Source of the DNA: Lentisphaeria bacterium UBA7640
GTDB taxonomy: Bacteria > Verrucomicrobiota > Lentisphaeria > Victivallales > Victivallaceae
DNA: 9,016 nt
Direction of reading: 5' to 3'
Assembly (NCBI GenBank): GCA_002483765.1
Contig: DLIO01000064.1
Span: 17,704-26,719 of the forward strand
Shown here: piece by piece, positions 1 through 7,743 of the stretch
Numbering within the stretch: position 1 is the first letter of the stretch
How the letters are laid out: each line of letters begins with the position of its first letter
Program-made: the position numbers and the translations under genes
The notes under the pieces: generated by a model
Seen by the model: the letters and a program-made list of their open reading frames with translations, nothing else
Told to the model about the DNA's origin: nothing
Database searches by the model: none

Positions 1-7
1 CGCGAAG

Positions 8-820
8 TTAGCAATTGATTTTAGCCAGCCATTTGGCGCAAAGTTCTGGCCAAACTCTAACCTCTGAACAAGACTCCTCTACCCCTAAACCAAGTCCATG
101 ACGCCCATAAGGGAATACATGTAACTCGAACGGAATCTTCTTAGCGCGCAATGCTGCGGCGTAAAATAGACTGTTCTCTACTGGCACGCCCATATCTTCA
201 GCGGTGTGCCAGATGAATGACGGTGGCGTACTGTCTTTGACTTGGCGTTCCCAGGAATATTCAACCAGATCTTGTGGCAGTCGGGTTTCTCCCAACAAAT
301 TTACAAACGAACCGCTGTGCGCCATATTGATACCGCTAATCACCGGATAACACAAAATGGTCGCGTCGGGCCGTGCAGAAACTAAGTCGGCAGCGTCGCC
401 GTCGTTCGCGTCGATTTGGTCGAAAACGATACCTGAACTGCAAGCTAAATGGCCTCCGGCAGAAAAGCCGAGAACGGCTATTTTGTTGGGATCAATGTGC
501 CATTGAAGCGCACGACTCCGGGTAATTTTAACTGCGCGCAAAACATCTTCTTGCGGAGCCGGCCAGCGGTATGGCGCGACTCGATATTGCAGTACTATAC
601 AATGAAACCCCAACTCATTGAATCTTTGGGCAACGGGTTTTCCTTCGTGTTCCGCGCGATGGGCATAGCCTCCACCTGGACAAATAATAATCACGCCACG
701 ACTCTTAATTCCTTCCAGAAAAAACGTTTCTAAGTAGGGTTGAAAATCATTTTCGGAATTCGCTCCATCCTCTAAATTTGAGGATTTTCGCTCACTCCAT
801 AGCATGATTTTTTCATTCAC
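8..820 (-). CDS. Alpha/beta hydrolase, acetyl-esterase / feruloyl-esterase-like
   Basis: Probable cytoplasmic serine esterase of the alpha/beta hydrolase fold; no signal peptide is visible. Numbering is from the GTG at 820 (270 residues). An oxyanion-hole stretch CPGGGY lies at 47-52, in place of the HGGG of classic hormone-sensitive-lipase relatives. The nucleophile elbow GFSAGG is at 118-123 (Ser120). The likely catalytic Asp209 lies in HTAED and His241 in YGRHG, so the full triad is present in the right order. This pattern fits esterases often annotated as acetyl-xylan-esterase or 'xylanase B-like', which act on small acyl esters or polysaccharide side groups; the substrate cannot be read from sequence. 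The start is uncertain. GTG 820 overlaps the glnS stop by 4 bases (GTGA), has GAGAG about 10 bases upstream, and puts the conserved Leu-Trp near the N-terminus. Alternatives are GTG 853 (281 residues, 37-base overlap) and ATG 805 (265 residues). It is probably cotranscribed with glnS. Confidence 0.85.
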   Translation of the reverse strand: MNEKIMLWSERKSSNLEDGANSENDFQPYLETFFLEGIKSRGVIIICPGGGYAHRAEHEGKPVAQRFNELGFHCIVLQYRVAPYRWPAPQEDVLRAVKITRSRALQWHIDPNKIAVLGFSAGGHLACSSGIVFDQIDANDGDAADLVSARPDATILCYPVISGINMAHSGSFVNLLGETRLPQDLVEYSWERQVKDSTPPSFIWHTAEDMGVPVENSLFYAAALRAKKIPFELHVFPYGRHGLGLGVEESCSEVRVWPELCAKWLAKINC

Positions 821-2511
821 TTGGCGTTTTCTCTCTTTTGGATCTTTGACCACGAATCTTTCAACGTCATCGAACGATTGAAGACTTGGTCTTCTGAAGT
901 GGAATCAGGATCGCAACAAAAATAGCCGATACGTTCGAATTGAAATAACATGCCTGGCTTTGCAGCGAGCAAACTGCGTTCAATTTTCCCTTCAACTATC
1001 TTCAATGAATCAGGATTCAATAAATCTTTCAGTTCCAAATCGGATTCAGAAGGGTTTTCGACCGTGAACAGGTGGTCGTACAAGCGTATTTCCGCGTTGG
1101 CGCACTGAGTGGCTGACACCCAGTGAATGGTGCCTTTGACTTTGCGGCCGTCTGGCGAAGTTCCGCCACGAGTCGCAGGATCGTAAGTACAACGTAATTC
1201 AATAATTTTTCCGTTTGCATCTTTTACGACCTCGTCACATTTAATGAAATAACCGTAACGCAGGCGGACCTCGCGACCTGGAGCAAGCCTGAAAAATTTC
1301 TTCGGAGGTTCTTCCATAAAGTCGTCACGTTCAATGTAAAGCTCGCGAGTAAAAGAGACTTTGCGTAATCCAGCACTTTCGTCTTCTGGATTGTTGATCG
1401 CATCAAGTTCATCAATTTCACCTTCTGGGAAATTAGTGATAACAACCTTGAGAGGATCCAATACAGCCATGGCACGTAGTGCGCGTTTATTCAGATCGTC
1501 GCGCAAGTAATGTTCCAGCAACGCAATGTCAAAAACCGCATTATTTTTGGTAACGCCAGTACTTTCAACAAAGGTACGGATCGCTTCTGGCGTATAACCA
1601 CGGCGGCGCATTCCACATAGCGTTGGCATGCGTGGGTCATCCCAACCGTTGACATAATTATTTTTGACCAAGTCAAGGAGTTTGCGTTTACTCATAACCG
1701 TATTGGTCAGGTTTAAGCGCGCGAACTCAATTTGTTGTGGGTGGGATTTCAGTCCAAGCTGAACAATAAACCAATCGTAAAGTGGGCGATGAATCTCGAA
1801 CTCCAAAGTACAGATGGAATGAGTAATGCCTTCGATTGAATCACTGAGACAATGAGCAAAATCATACATTGGATAAATACACCAAGTATCGCCAGTGCGG
1901 TAATGATGTTCGCGGCGGATACGGTAGATTGCCGGGTCACGCATATGCATATTCGGCGAAGCCATGTCAATTTTCGCGCGTAAAGTTCTAGCGCCATCAG
2001 GGAATTCACCAGAGCGCATTCGCGTGAACAGATCAAGATTTTCTGCTATCGAACGACTGCGATAAGGCGATTCTTTACCAGCTTCGGTAAGAGTTCCGCG
2101 ATATGCTCTGATTTCGTCGGCAGAAAGATCGCAGACAAACGCTTTGCCTAATTTAATTAAAGCAATGGCATAATTGTAAAACTGTTCATAATAATCGGAG
2201 GCAAAAAAAAGTTTATCTTTCCAATCGAACCCGAGCCAGCGAACATCATTTTTGATGCTCTCGACATACTCGATGTCCTCTTTAGCCGGATTAGTATCAT
2301 CCATGCGTAGATGAGTGATACCGTTGTTTTCAGCAGCAATGCCGAAGTCAAGGCAAATTGCTTTGGCGTGACCAATATGCAAGTAGCCGTTGGGTTCGGG
2401 AGGAAAACGGGTTACCACTTTGCCGTTATTTTTGCCGTTCTTCAGATCCTCTGCAACGATTGCCCGAATGAAATCAACTGGCGCGCTACTTAACGTTTCT
2501 TCTGTAGTCAT
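817..2511 (-). CDS. glnS: Glutaminyl-tRNA synthetase
   Basis: Cytoplasmic class I aminoacyl-tRNA synthetase that charges tRNA-Gln with glutamine using ATP. At 564 residues it is close to the roughly 554 of the E. coli enzyme. The N-terminal Rossmann domain starts with [14 protein letters not shown], with the HIGH signature at 45-48. DDTNP is at 71-75 and the YPMYDF stretch at 213-218; by alignment with E. coli, Asp71 and Tyr216 match the residues that contact the glutamine side chain. The second signature, VMSKR, is at 272-276, followed by the typical catalytic-domain end and the C-terminal beta-barrel anticodon-binding region (about 340-550). These features support GlnRS rather than a non-discriminating GluRS. 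ATG 2511 is preceded by AAGG seven bases upstream. The gene begins only 24 bases after the T-run of the terminator that closes the parvulin operon, and it overlaps the downstream hydrolase gene by 4 bases. Confidence 0.97.
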   Translation of the reverse strand: MTTEETLSSAPVDFIRAIVAEDLKNGKNNGKVVTRFPPEPNGYLHIGHAKAICLDFGIAAENNGITHLRMDDTNPAKEDIEYVESIKNDVRWLGFDWKDKLFFASDYYEQFYNYAIALIKLGKAFVCDLSADEIRAYRGTLTEAGKESPYRSRSIAENLDLFTRMRSGEFPDGARTLRAKIDMASPNMHMRDPAIYRIRREHHYRTGDTWCIYPMYDFAHCLSDSIEGITHSICTLEFEIHRPLYDWFIVQLGLKSHPQQIEFARLNLTNTVMSKRKLLDLVKNNYVNGWDDPRMPTLCGMRRRGYTPEAIRTFVESTGVTKNNAVFDIALLEHYLRDDLNKRALRAMAVLDPLKVVITNFPEGEIDELDAINNPEDESAGLRKVSFTRELYIERDDFMEEPPKKFFRLAPGREVRLRYGYFIKCDEVVKDANGKIIELRCTYDPATRGGTSPDGRKVKGTIHWVSATQCANAEIRLYDHLFTVENPSESDLELKDLLNPDSLKIVEGKIERSLLAAKPGMLFQFERIGYFCCDPDSTSEDQVFNRSMTLKDSWSKIQKRENAK

Positions 2512-2535
2512 TCAAATACCTTAATAATTTTTAAT

Positions 2536-2566
2536 AAAAAAAGCCCCGGAGAGTTAACCCGGGGCT
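2536..2566 (-). terminator. Intrinsic terminator after the parvulin operon, directly before glnS
   Basis: Read on the minus strand, a perfect 8-bp stem AGCCCCGG / CCGGGGCT encloses a 9-base loop and is followed by a T-run (seven T in all, the first being the last stem base). It starts 27 bases after the stop of the membrane-anchored parvulin gene (stop at 2593), so it ends that operon. The T-run ends 24 bases before the glnS ATG, leaving almost no room for a separate glnS promoter. There is no matching T-run on the plus strand, so it should work in one direction only. Confidence 0.93.
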
Positions 2567-2592
2567 GTGTCAATCCATATTTTAGTCGTGGA

Positions 2593-3897
2593 CTATTCGG
2601 CCGGGCTTGGTGCCGGTTGTTGTCCAACTCCTGGGGTTGGTGCTTGTGGCGGTTCTGGCGCTTGAACAAAAACTTTGGCATCGAGCGCTTTAAATTCTTT
2701 ATCTATCATGGCGCGGAGCTGTTCTTCCATCTTTTCAGCTTTGACTATTTCAGCGACCTGTGTTTTTACTTCGTCGAAGCTTTTTTCACTGCCAGCAGAT
2801 GGGGCATCTCGGCGAATAATATGATAGCCGAATTGAGTTTCAATCGGTTCGCTAATATCGCCAGGTTCCATGGCAAATGCCGCTGCTTCAAACTCTTTAA
2901 CCATCTGTCCACGACCAAAATTTCCAAGCTTGCCACCCTCTTTTCCGCTAGGGCAAGAACTAATCGCTTTGGCGGTTTCCCCAAAGCTACTTGGATCTTT
3001 CTTCAGCTCAACTAAGGTCTTTTGGGCTTGTTCTAGAGCCTCTTTCTTGGCTTTTTCATCCTTGACGTCATCAACTTTAAACAAGATATGTGAAGCGCGA
3101 ACTGTGTCAGGTTTGTCGCCTGGTTCAGTAAACATCTCAGTTTTGTGTTTCTCGTAAGCGGCCTTTAATTCAGCTTCAGGTGCGGTGATTTTATCCATAT
3201 AACCTTTGAGGAAAGTATCAACAGCGATATTTTCCTGCATGGCTGGATTATTGGCGAGCTCGTTAATATAGTCTTCAATCGAGATATTTTTTTGCGCCAT
3301 TAATGATGACTTCATCATTTCAAGCTGTTGTGGATCAAGGGTTTTCATCGTTTCATTGAGGCTAGTTACAACCTGTTCGCGACTAGGTTTAATGCCAGCT
3401 TTAATCGTCATATCAAGCATGATTTGGCGCTCAATAAATGATCTCACCAATTGTGGGGCCATGTTTTTGAGCATTTCAGAATTGATCTGCGCTGGCGGTT
3501 TTCCATCAGGAAATTGGCTATTGAAGTTATTAACGAAATCCTTTTTAGTGATCGCTTTGCCAGCGATTTCTCCGACATTATCTGGAAGAAATGCCCACAA
3601 ATCAGCAGGCGGTGCTTTAGGCTTTTGTGGAGCCTGGGCAACGGCAGTTTCGTCTTCCGTGACCGCTTGTACTGCGGGAGGGGGAACTATCGGCCCCGAC
3701 GCTACTTCAGTAGCGATTGTTGGCGATGGTGTTTCAACTGGAACTCCGCATTGATTATTAGTGTTTATCAACACAAATACGACAATAGCAATAACTGCGA
3801 TAATCGCGATAATTGCAATGATATTTACTTTTTTCTCCGCTTGCTTAACAATTGCTGTTGGCTGGGAGGCTGGTTCGTTCTTTTTCTCTTCGGTCAT
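2593..3897 (-). CDS. Membrane-anchored parvulin-type peptidyl-prolyl isomerase (SurA/PrsA-like)
   Basis: Predicted envelope foldase/chaperone that speeds cis-trans isomerisation of prolyl bonds in exported proteins. The 434-residue protein has a short charged N-terminus, one transmembrane helix at about 24-45 (very Ile/Val/Ala-rich), then a Pro-rich linker (about 52-98). A helical SurA_N-like chaperone region lies at about 105-255, a parvulin (PpiC) domain at about 265-364, and a Pro/Gln-rich tail at 413-434. The parvulin domain shows His270 (ASHIL), Cys315 in SSCPSG, the GGKLGNFGRGQM loop, and His359 (GYHIIRRD), so the active site looks intact. The Cys at 50 follows a full TM helix and is not a convincing lipobox. 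The topology is most likely N-in with the domain in the periplasm. ATG 3897 has AGGAG eight bases upstream. It lies 32 bases after the related gene upstream and is followed by a strong terminator. It is not a confident SurA orthologue, so no symbol is given. Confidence 0.92.
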   Translation of the reverse strand: MTEEKKNEPASQPTAIVKQAEKKVNIIAIIAIIAVIAIVVFVLINTNNQCGVPVETPSPTIATEVASGPIVPPPAVQAVTEDETAVAQAPQKPKAPPADLWAFLPDNVGEIAGKAITKKDFVNNFNSQFPDGKPPAQINSEMLKNMAPQLVRSFIERQIMLDMTIKAGIKPSREQVVTSLNETMKTLDPQQLEMMKSSLMAQKNISIEDYINELANNPAMQENIAVDTFLKGYMDKITAPEAELKAAYEKHKTEMFTEPGDKPDTVRASHILFKVDDVKDEKAKKEALEQAQKTLVELKKDPSSFGETAKAISSCPSGKEGGKLGNFGRGQMVKEFEAAAFAMEPGDISEPIETQFGYHIIRRDAPSAGSEKSFDEVKTQVAEIVKAEKMEEQLRAMIDKEFKALDAKVFVQAPEPPQAPTPGVGQQPAPSPAE

Positions 3898-3929
3898 AAT
3901 AAATTCTCCTGTTTTAAATTTAAAGGCAA

Positions 3930-5096
3930 TTACATCGACATCATAGGTTGATTTTGGGGAGGTTCAATGAAAAATTTCAGAGTTCCTGCTGCTTTGGCTT
4001 TGTCCATTTCAGCTTTACTAAATTCAGCACGCTTTTGTTGTATTAAGCCATTTTTAATGAATCCCTTAACCTCTTCCAAAGTCTTTTGGGTCTCGACTGC
4101 AGGCTCATCACGGCGGACAATATGGTAACCGCGAAGCGATTTTATTGGCTTATCATTAATCTTACCAACTTCTAAAGCAAAGGCGATTTCTTCAAAGTCT
4201 TTTCCATAAATACTTTGACCTTTAGTTTGAGGGCCTAAGGAACCTTTGGTTACTTTGCCGCTTGGGCAAGCACTTTCGGTTTCAGCGAGTTTTTCGAACT
4301 CAGTGGCATCGTTTTTGATTTTTGTGATAAGTTCCTGCGCTTTTTCGGAAGCAGCCGCCATAGCTTTCTCATCTTTCTCGTCTTCTGGCAATGCGATCAT
4401 AATATGCGAAACGCGCACGGTATCTTCCGGATCACTAGGAGTCTTGAAACGCTCTTTACTATTTTCATAAAACTCAGCGATCTCTTGATCCGTCACTGTG
4501 ATTATTGAATCAAACCACGCAGTAATAGCGGCAGTTTGTTGCATTCTTGGATCGCTAGACATTTTATCAATGTACTGTTCCAAGGTCATTTTTTCTTTTT
4601 CGAGAATAGCGCCTTTGATCATCTCTAGTTGTTGTGGATTGCGCTGCGCCATCTCTTCGATTTCTCGGTTAAACAAAGCAACGGCAGCCTCTTTTCCAAC
4701 TTTAAAACCCGCTTTGGCGGCTTCTTTACTAAAAACTAACATCGAAACTTGACCATTGACTGCTCCAAATACATTATTGGCTAACAGTTCTGGCGGTAAT
4801 TGGGAGATGTCGACGCCTTGAGCTTTAGCCTGTTCACCAATAATATCTAGAATCTCTTTTTTGGTGATTTTTACCCCATCAAACTCAGCGAGAACTTCTG
4901 GCATGGCATCTAATGGGTTTATTTTTGGTGCTTCAATTTTAGTGTCAACGTCAGCGTTGGCTTTGAGCGAAACGACTGGAGCTTGAGCCGCATCAGTTTT
5001 TTTTGCTTCGTCAGCTGACAGATTAATCATAAGCCCAGTACTAAAACTAATGGCTCCGACGACAAATACTCTCGTTAATGCACTACTTTTTCTCAT
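3930..5096 (-). CDS. Exported parvulin-type peptidyl-prolyl isomerase (SurA/PrsA-like)
   Basis: Predicted periplasmic foldase, first gene of a two-gene operon with a paralogue 32 bases downstream. The 388-residue protein begins with a Sec-type signal peptide (MRKSS..., hydrophobic core about 9-26, likely cut near Ala28). A SurA_N-like helical chaperone region follows at about 68-210, then a parvulin domain at about 225-331 with His231 (VSHIM), Cys277 in SACPSG and His325 (GYHIVRRD). A short basic helical tail ends in Pro- and Met-rich residues. The loop between the Cys and the second His lacks the GG pair seen in the neighbour (KVTKGSLG instead of KEGGKLG). The matched stretch RNPQQLEMI / LDPQQLEMM and the similar residues after it show that the two genes arose by duplication. 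ATG 5096 has AAGG eight bases upstream. A probable promoter lies at 5181-5208, within the block it shares with the lipoprotein gene. Confidence 0.92.
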   Translation of the reverse strand: MRKSSALTRVFVVGAISFSTGLMINLSADEAKKTDAAQAPVVSLKANADVDTKIEAPKINPLDAMPEVLAEFDGVKITKKEILDIIGEQAKAQGVDISQLPPELLANNVFGAVNGQVSMLVFSKEAAKAGFKVGKEAAVALFNREIEEMAQRNPQQLEMIKGAILEKEKMTLEQYIDKMSSDPRMQQTAAITAWFDSIITVTDQEIAEFYENSKERFKTPSDPEDTVRVSHIMIALPEDEKDEKAMAAASEKAQELITKIKNDATEFEKLAETESACPSGKVTKGSLGPQTKGQSIYGKDFEEIAFALEVGKINDKPIKSLRGYHIVRRDEPAVETQKTLEEVKGFIKNGLIQQKRAEFSKAEMDKAKAAGTLKFFIEPPQNQPMMSM

Positions 5097-5176
5097 TTTT
5101 ATACCTTTTATTGTATATTCTTTAGTTTTTCAAGAACTTTCTATATATCCTGTAATTAAACAAAGACCATCAAACC

Positions 5177-5246
5177 ATCCAATATAATTCTACGTCCTGC
5201 AAATGCAAGAATTGTAATAGATTTTATTGAGGAGATACTGATAAAA
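5177..5246 (-). repeat. Conserved upstream block, copy 1 (ahead of parvulin operon)
   Basis: This 70-base stretch matches 7744-7815 along its whole length, with about 60 of 72 aligned columns identical by eye, including two one-base gaps. The best-conserved parts are the outer ends, the ATTTTATTGAG core and the promoter hexamers. Copies 1 and 2 lie in the same orientation relative to the next gene, 80 and 97 bases ahead of the start codons. Their identical placement suggests a shared regulatory region rather than chance; a dispersed repeat is the alternative. Confidence 0.85.
5181..5208 (-). promoter_or_regulatory. Putative sigma70-type promoter of the parvulin operon
   Basis: On the minus strand, TTGCAT (5208-5203) and TATATT (5186-5181) are separated by 16 bases, a reasonable -35/-10 pair. 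Transcription would start near 5174, giving a 5' leader of about 78 bases. The A/T-rich conserved sequence just upstream (to 5246) could act as an UP element or an activator site. Support comes mainly from the same hexamers and spacing appearing in the second copy at 7748-7775. Confidence 0.55.
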
Positions 5247-5283
5247 CTCCAAAATTATGGTCTTTAATTTTTTTGGCCGTGGC

Positions 5284-5313
5284 TTGACGTGTGCGGTGTT
5301 CATTACGTATTAT
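5284..5313 (+). promoter_or_regulatory. Possible plus-strand promoter with no gene behind it
   Basis: TTGACG (5284-5289) and TATTAT (5308-5313) are separated by 18 bases, each one or two mismatches from the sigma70 consensus. It points away from the parvulin operon and towards the 3' end of the lipoprotein gene, which lies on the opposite strand. No open reading frame follows; a hairpin with a T-run lies about 38 bases downstream. It could drive a very short RNA or an antisense transcript. Confidence 0.35.
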
Positions 5314-5350
5314 CCCCCCACGATTCGGATTGTTTTACATTTTATCAATT

Positions 5351-5372
5351 CTAGCGACCAGCTTAGTTTTTT
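5351..5372 (+). terminator. Weak plus-strand hairpin with T-run
   Basis: CTAGC pairs with GCTTAG (one bulged T) around a GACCA loop and is followed by six T. The stem is only five pairs, so this is a weak terminator candidate. Its direction matches the plus-strand promoter candidate at 5284-5313 and not the lipoprotein gene, whose minus-strand transcript would meet no T-run here. Confidence 0.3.
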
Positions 5373-5405
5373 ATAGTCACGGCTACAGATAATCAGTGAA
5401 AAGGT

Positions 5406-7646
5406 TCAGTCACCGTAGGGGATGAAGAAAATATAGCCACCCTTTTTGCCGTTTTGGATATGCGTCTCCCAAAGTCGCCACATAAAGCTTGTCCGGTGAT
5501 CTTCTCCTTCTTCCTGAATTGCGATGAAAGGGAAAATCATCGTTTCTCTTTTGGAGTCCTGTTGCCGGTCGCGATAGATAAAGCCAAGGATCTGCATCTC
5601 TTCACGGTCGTCTTCTTTTTTGCCAGAAGCCAGGTTGAGGAAGATGCGCCAGTTAAAATTTCCATTGTAAAATAGTTCTTTGCGGAAAAATAATCTATTG
5701 CCAAAATCTTCCACTTTGCGCGGCTCCGCGAAAGCGTCAAAAAGTCGTTCTGCGCTGGCTCTTGCGGTGGCACTATTGCTAAAGACCGTCTTCTCCAACG
5801 GAAACGAGAGGGACTTTGCCAAAATCTTTGCTTCTTCGCAAAGTTTAGAATACTCTTCCTCTTTTTGGGAATGTTTTCCCAATTCAATACGGATCTGCTC
5901 CAATTCGATCAATTTCTGATAATATTCAATCTTATCGCGAGTTTTCCAGAGACTGTTTTGAAACTGCCGTTTGTTTATGGAGTCGCGCTGGTTGTTTAAA
6001 TCCTTCCAGCTATTGGGTAGTGTGGTCAATAGCTTGCGGAGACGCTCCACCACGGATTCAGAGAATCCTTCACGGACGACGTAAAAGTGATCTTTTCCGT
6101 GATAAAAAAGGCCGAGTGCCGCATAATCATCCTGAAATTCAGCCATGTTGTTTTCTATTGTCCAGCTAATTTTTCGGGAGAGGATGGGTTTATCCACTCG
6201 GTCAGCTTTCCGGAATTTACTGTAATAGAGCAGAGGGCCAGCTACGGAAAAAATCTTTTCTTTCTCGGATGTCTTCTGGTAAGTGAGTAGCGGCAGACTA
6301 AAAAAAGAGGATTCTGTTTTGGTTTTTGTTTGCACGGTAATCAGTGCCGGAGAACACCACCACTGCTTATTCGGCGAGAAACCGTAGAGAAAGAGTGGGA
6401 GAAAGCCCCCTTCATAGACCGGATAGGTGGGATAACTTTTTTCTTGCGTTAAATCCGCAAGGAAAATCTTCATAGTGTTGTTGTCAATCACATTTTCCGG
6501 CAAATCCACAGCAGGATCAATCTTCTTTACGAGAGCTTGCATTTCGGGACGTTTTTTCTCGAAATGTTTTTCGAAGGAGAGTCGATGAAGTTCTTTTAAC
6601 GCTTGAACTTCAGGGGTTTCCTCATAATAATGTTTAGTGCAGAACCTACTCAACAAAGGGAAAGAGAGAAAAGACTCTTCCGCGTACGTATGACGCCCCG
6701 GCATAGGTTCGATCTCTTTCACTTTGTATTGTCCAATAAGAGGACCTAAAAAGCCGAGATAGCTACTTTTTGTGGTGCGCTCTAACTCAAATAGAGGACC
6801 AACGATATTAAAAGAATGACTATCTTTGCTTTGCGTTTTGTGAAAAAGAGGAAAGAAGCCCCAGTAAGAACTTTTTTGATCAGGCAGCACGGCAAATTCT
6901 TTCTCGCGAAGCTGATCCAATTCCTTCTGATTGGCAGGAATGGTTTTTTTATCCCGAGTAAAACAGTAGATGAGTTCTGGTTTGATTTTTTCGTAATCGT
7001 CTTTCCCTCTGTTGCGTAACAGCCACTCTTTATCGGAAATATCGACAGAAACGGTTTTTCCATAGTAACCGAGGAGCAGTTCTATAAAGGTCTTTTCACG
7101 GAGAGGCGCTCTCCAAGTGATGTTTTTATTATAATGCCAATTTTGGATGTAGAGGAAGGCCGCGAATGTGCCCCCTCGATTGGGGTTTTGCGAAAAATAG
7201 GCAAGAGGAAACAACGCGTAGAAATCTTTGTTCCATGCGGCATTGAGAATCCATCCGTCACCGTTGACTGAATTCCAGCCTGAAAGTGGGAAGAGGATTG
7301 AATATTCATCTCCTTCATGATTGTAAAAGGGGCGAATCGCCATCCCGTAACGATCAAAATCTACCATCGGCCAAAGCATGGAAATATAATCGTCAGAGCG
7401 AAAAAAGAAGGGCCAAAGGTTTATTAATGATTTATTGAATTCCACGGGACTCTTTTCCATACGGTAGTCGGAATCTGCCATACGAACTTTCTGATATTTT
7501 TCCGAACGAATGCGGTGTGACTTTGGCACAGAATAATTTTCAACAACATCTCCGGAAATCCGAGCCATCCGCTCGGAAGAAGCGCAGCCACAAAGGAAGA
7601 ACGCTCCAATAAAAGCGCTTCCCAGAAGAGTGTAAATATTTCTCAT
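5406..7646 (-). CDS. Large predicted lipoprotein with aromatic-proline repeats, function unknown
   Basis: I do not recognise a named family. The 746-residue protein starts with a lipoprotein signal peptide with lipobox LCGC, so Cys21 is the probable lipidated residue; this places it in the envelope. After a charged region (22-70) it carries many short segments of the type aromatic/Gly-Pro-Leu/Phe: WPF 78, WPM 92, RPF 105, FPL 119 and 146, FPL 265, GPL 283 and 301, FPL 329, LPL 416 and 451, GPL 470 and FPF 705. Each sits in an alternating, aromatic-rich stretch that looks like beta strands, suggesting a degenerate beta-repeat fold. Helical, probably coiled-coil, regions lie at about 342-375 and 530-613. 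The C-terminus (IFFIPYGD) repeats the strand style. No catalytic motif is seen. ATG 7646 has AAGGG nine bases upstream. It is probably monocistronic, with a promoter like that of the parvulin operon. Confidence 0.85.
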   Translation of the reverse strand: MRNIYTLLGSAFIGAFFLCGCASSERMARISGDVVENYSVPKSHRIRSEKYQKVRMADSDYRMEKSPVEFNKSLINLWPFFFRSDDYISMLWPMVDFDRYGMAIRPFYNHEGDEYSILFPLSGWNSVNGDGWILNAAWNKDFYALFPLAYFSQNPNRGGTFAAFLYIQNWHYNKNITWRAPLREKTFIELLLGYYGKTVSVDISDKEWLLRNRGKDDYEKIKPELIYCFTRDKKTIPANQKELDQLREKEFAVLPDQKSSYWGFFPLFHKTQSKDSHSFNIVGPLFELERTTKSSYLGFLGPLIGQYKVKEIEPMPGRHTYAEESFLSFPLLSRFCTKHYYEETPEVQALKELHRLSFEKHFEKKRPEMQALVKKIDPAVDLPENVIDNNTMKIFLADLTQEKSYPTYPVYEGGFLPLFLYGFSPNKQWWCSPALITVQTKTKTESSFFSLPLLTYQKTSEKEKIFSVAGPLLYYSKFRKADRVDKPILSRKISWTIENNMAEFQDDYAALGLFYHGKDHFYVVREGFSESVVERLRKLLTTLPNSWKDLNNQRDSINKRQFQNSLWKTRDKIEYYQKLIELEQIRIELGKHSQKEEEYSKLCEEAKILAKSLSFPLEKTVFSNSATARASAERLFDAFAEPRKVEDFGNRLFFRKELFYNGNFNWRIFLNLASGKKEDDREEMQILGFIYRDRQQDSKRETMIFPFIAIQEEGEDHRTSFMWRLWETHIQNGKKGGYIFFIPYGD

Positions 7647-7676
7647 CGAATTTTACCCTTTTTATATTTTGCCGGC

Positions 7677-7724
7677 ACTTTTAAAAGTCCTGAGTTCCAT
7701 AAGCCGTACAGCCACTTAAAAGTG
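7677..7724. promoter_or_regulatory. Pair of palindromes in the lipoprotein 5' leader
   Basis: A perfect 12-bp palindrome ACTTTTAAAAGT (7677-7688) and an inverted repeat CACTT-AA-AAGTG (7713-7724) share the core CACTT/AAAGT. Their centres are 36 bases apart. Both lie between the predicted transcription start (near 7741) and the ATG at 7646. They could be two operator half-sites for a dimeric regulator, or small RNA hairpins. The parvulin leader has no equivalent pair. Confidence 0.4.
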
Positions 7725-7743
7725 ATCCCATGATTTTCAAGTA

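Larger units (their letters stand above)
5162..5265. repeat. 9-bp inverted repeat bracketing the parvulin promoter
   Basis: AAAGACCAT at 5162-5170 is matched by its exact reverse complement ATGGTCTTT at 5257-5265, 86 bases apart, with promoter block copy 1 between them. On the plus strand the right arm is followed by AA and seven T. The left arm falls in the 5' leader of the parvulin mRNA. It may be a paired operator for a looping regulator, the ends of a small inserted element, or chance. The second promoter block has no such arms. Confidence 0.4.

Noticed and set aside
449..733. 94-residue plus-strand open frame opposite the hydrolase gene
   Set aside because: It lies fully within a gene with an intact catalytic triad and shows no motif of its own.
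817..2511. Non-discriminating glutamyl-tRNA synthetase instead of glnS
   Set aside because: The [14 protein letters not shown] and VMSKR signatures, the Asp71/Tyr216 glutamine contacts and the overall length match GlnRS.
3733..3780. Lipobox at Cys50 of the membrane-anchored parvulin
   Set aside because: The residues before it (NTNNQC) do not fit a lipobox, and the hydrophobic segment is long enough to be a full membrane helix.
3356..3951. Long plus-strand open frames opposite the two parvulin genes
   Set aside because: They are mirror images of well-supported minus-strand genes, with low-complexity translations and no domain.
5340..5405. Intrinsic terminator for the lipoprotein gene on the minus strand
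   Set aside because: The only hairpin there (5351-5366) is followed by AATTG on the minus strand, not a T-run; its T-run is on the plus strand.
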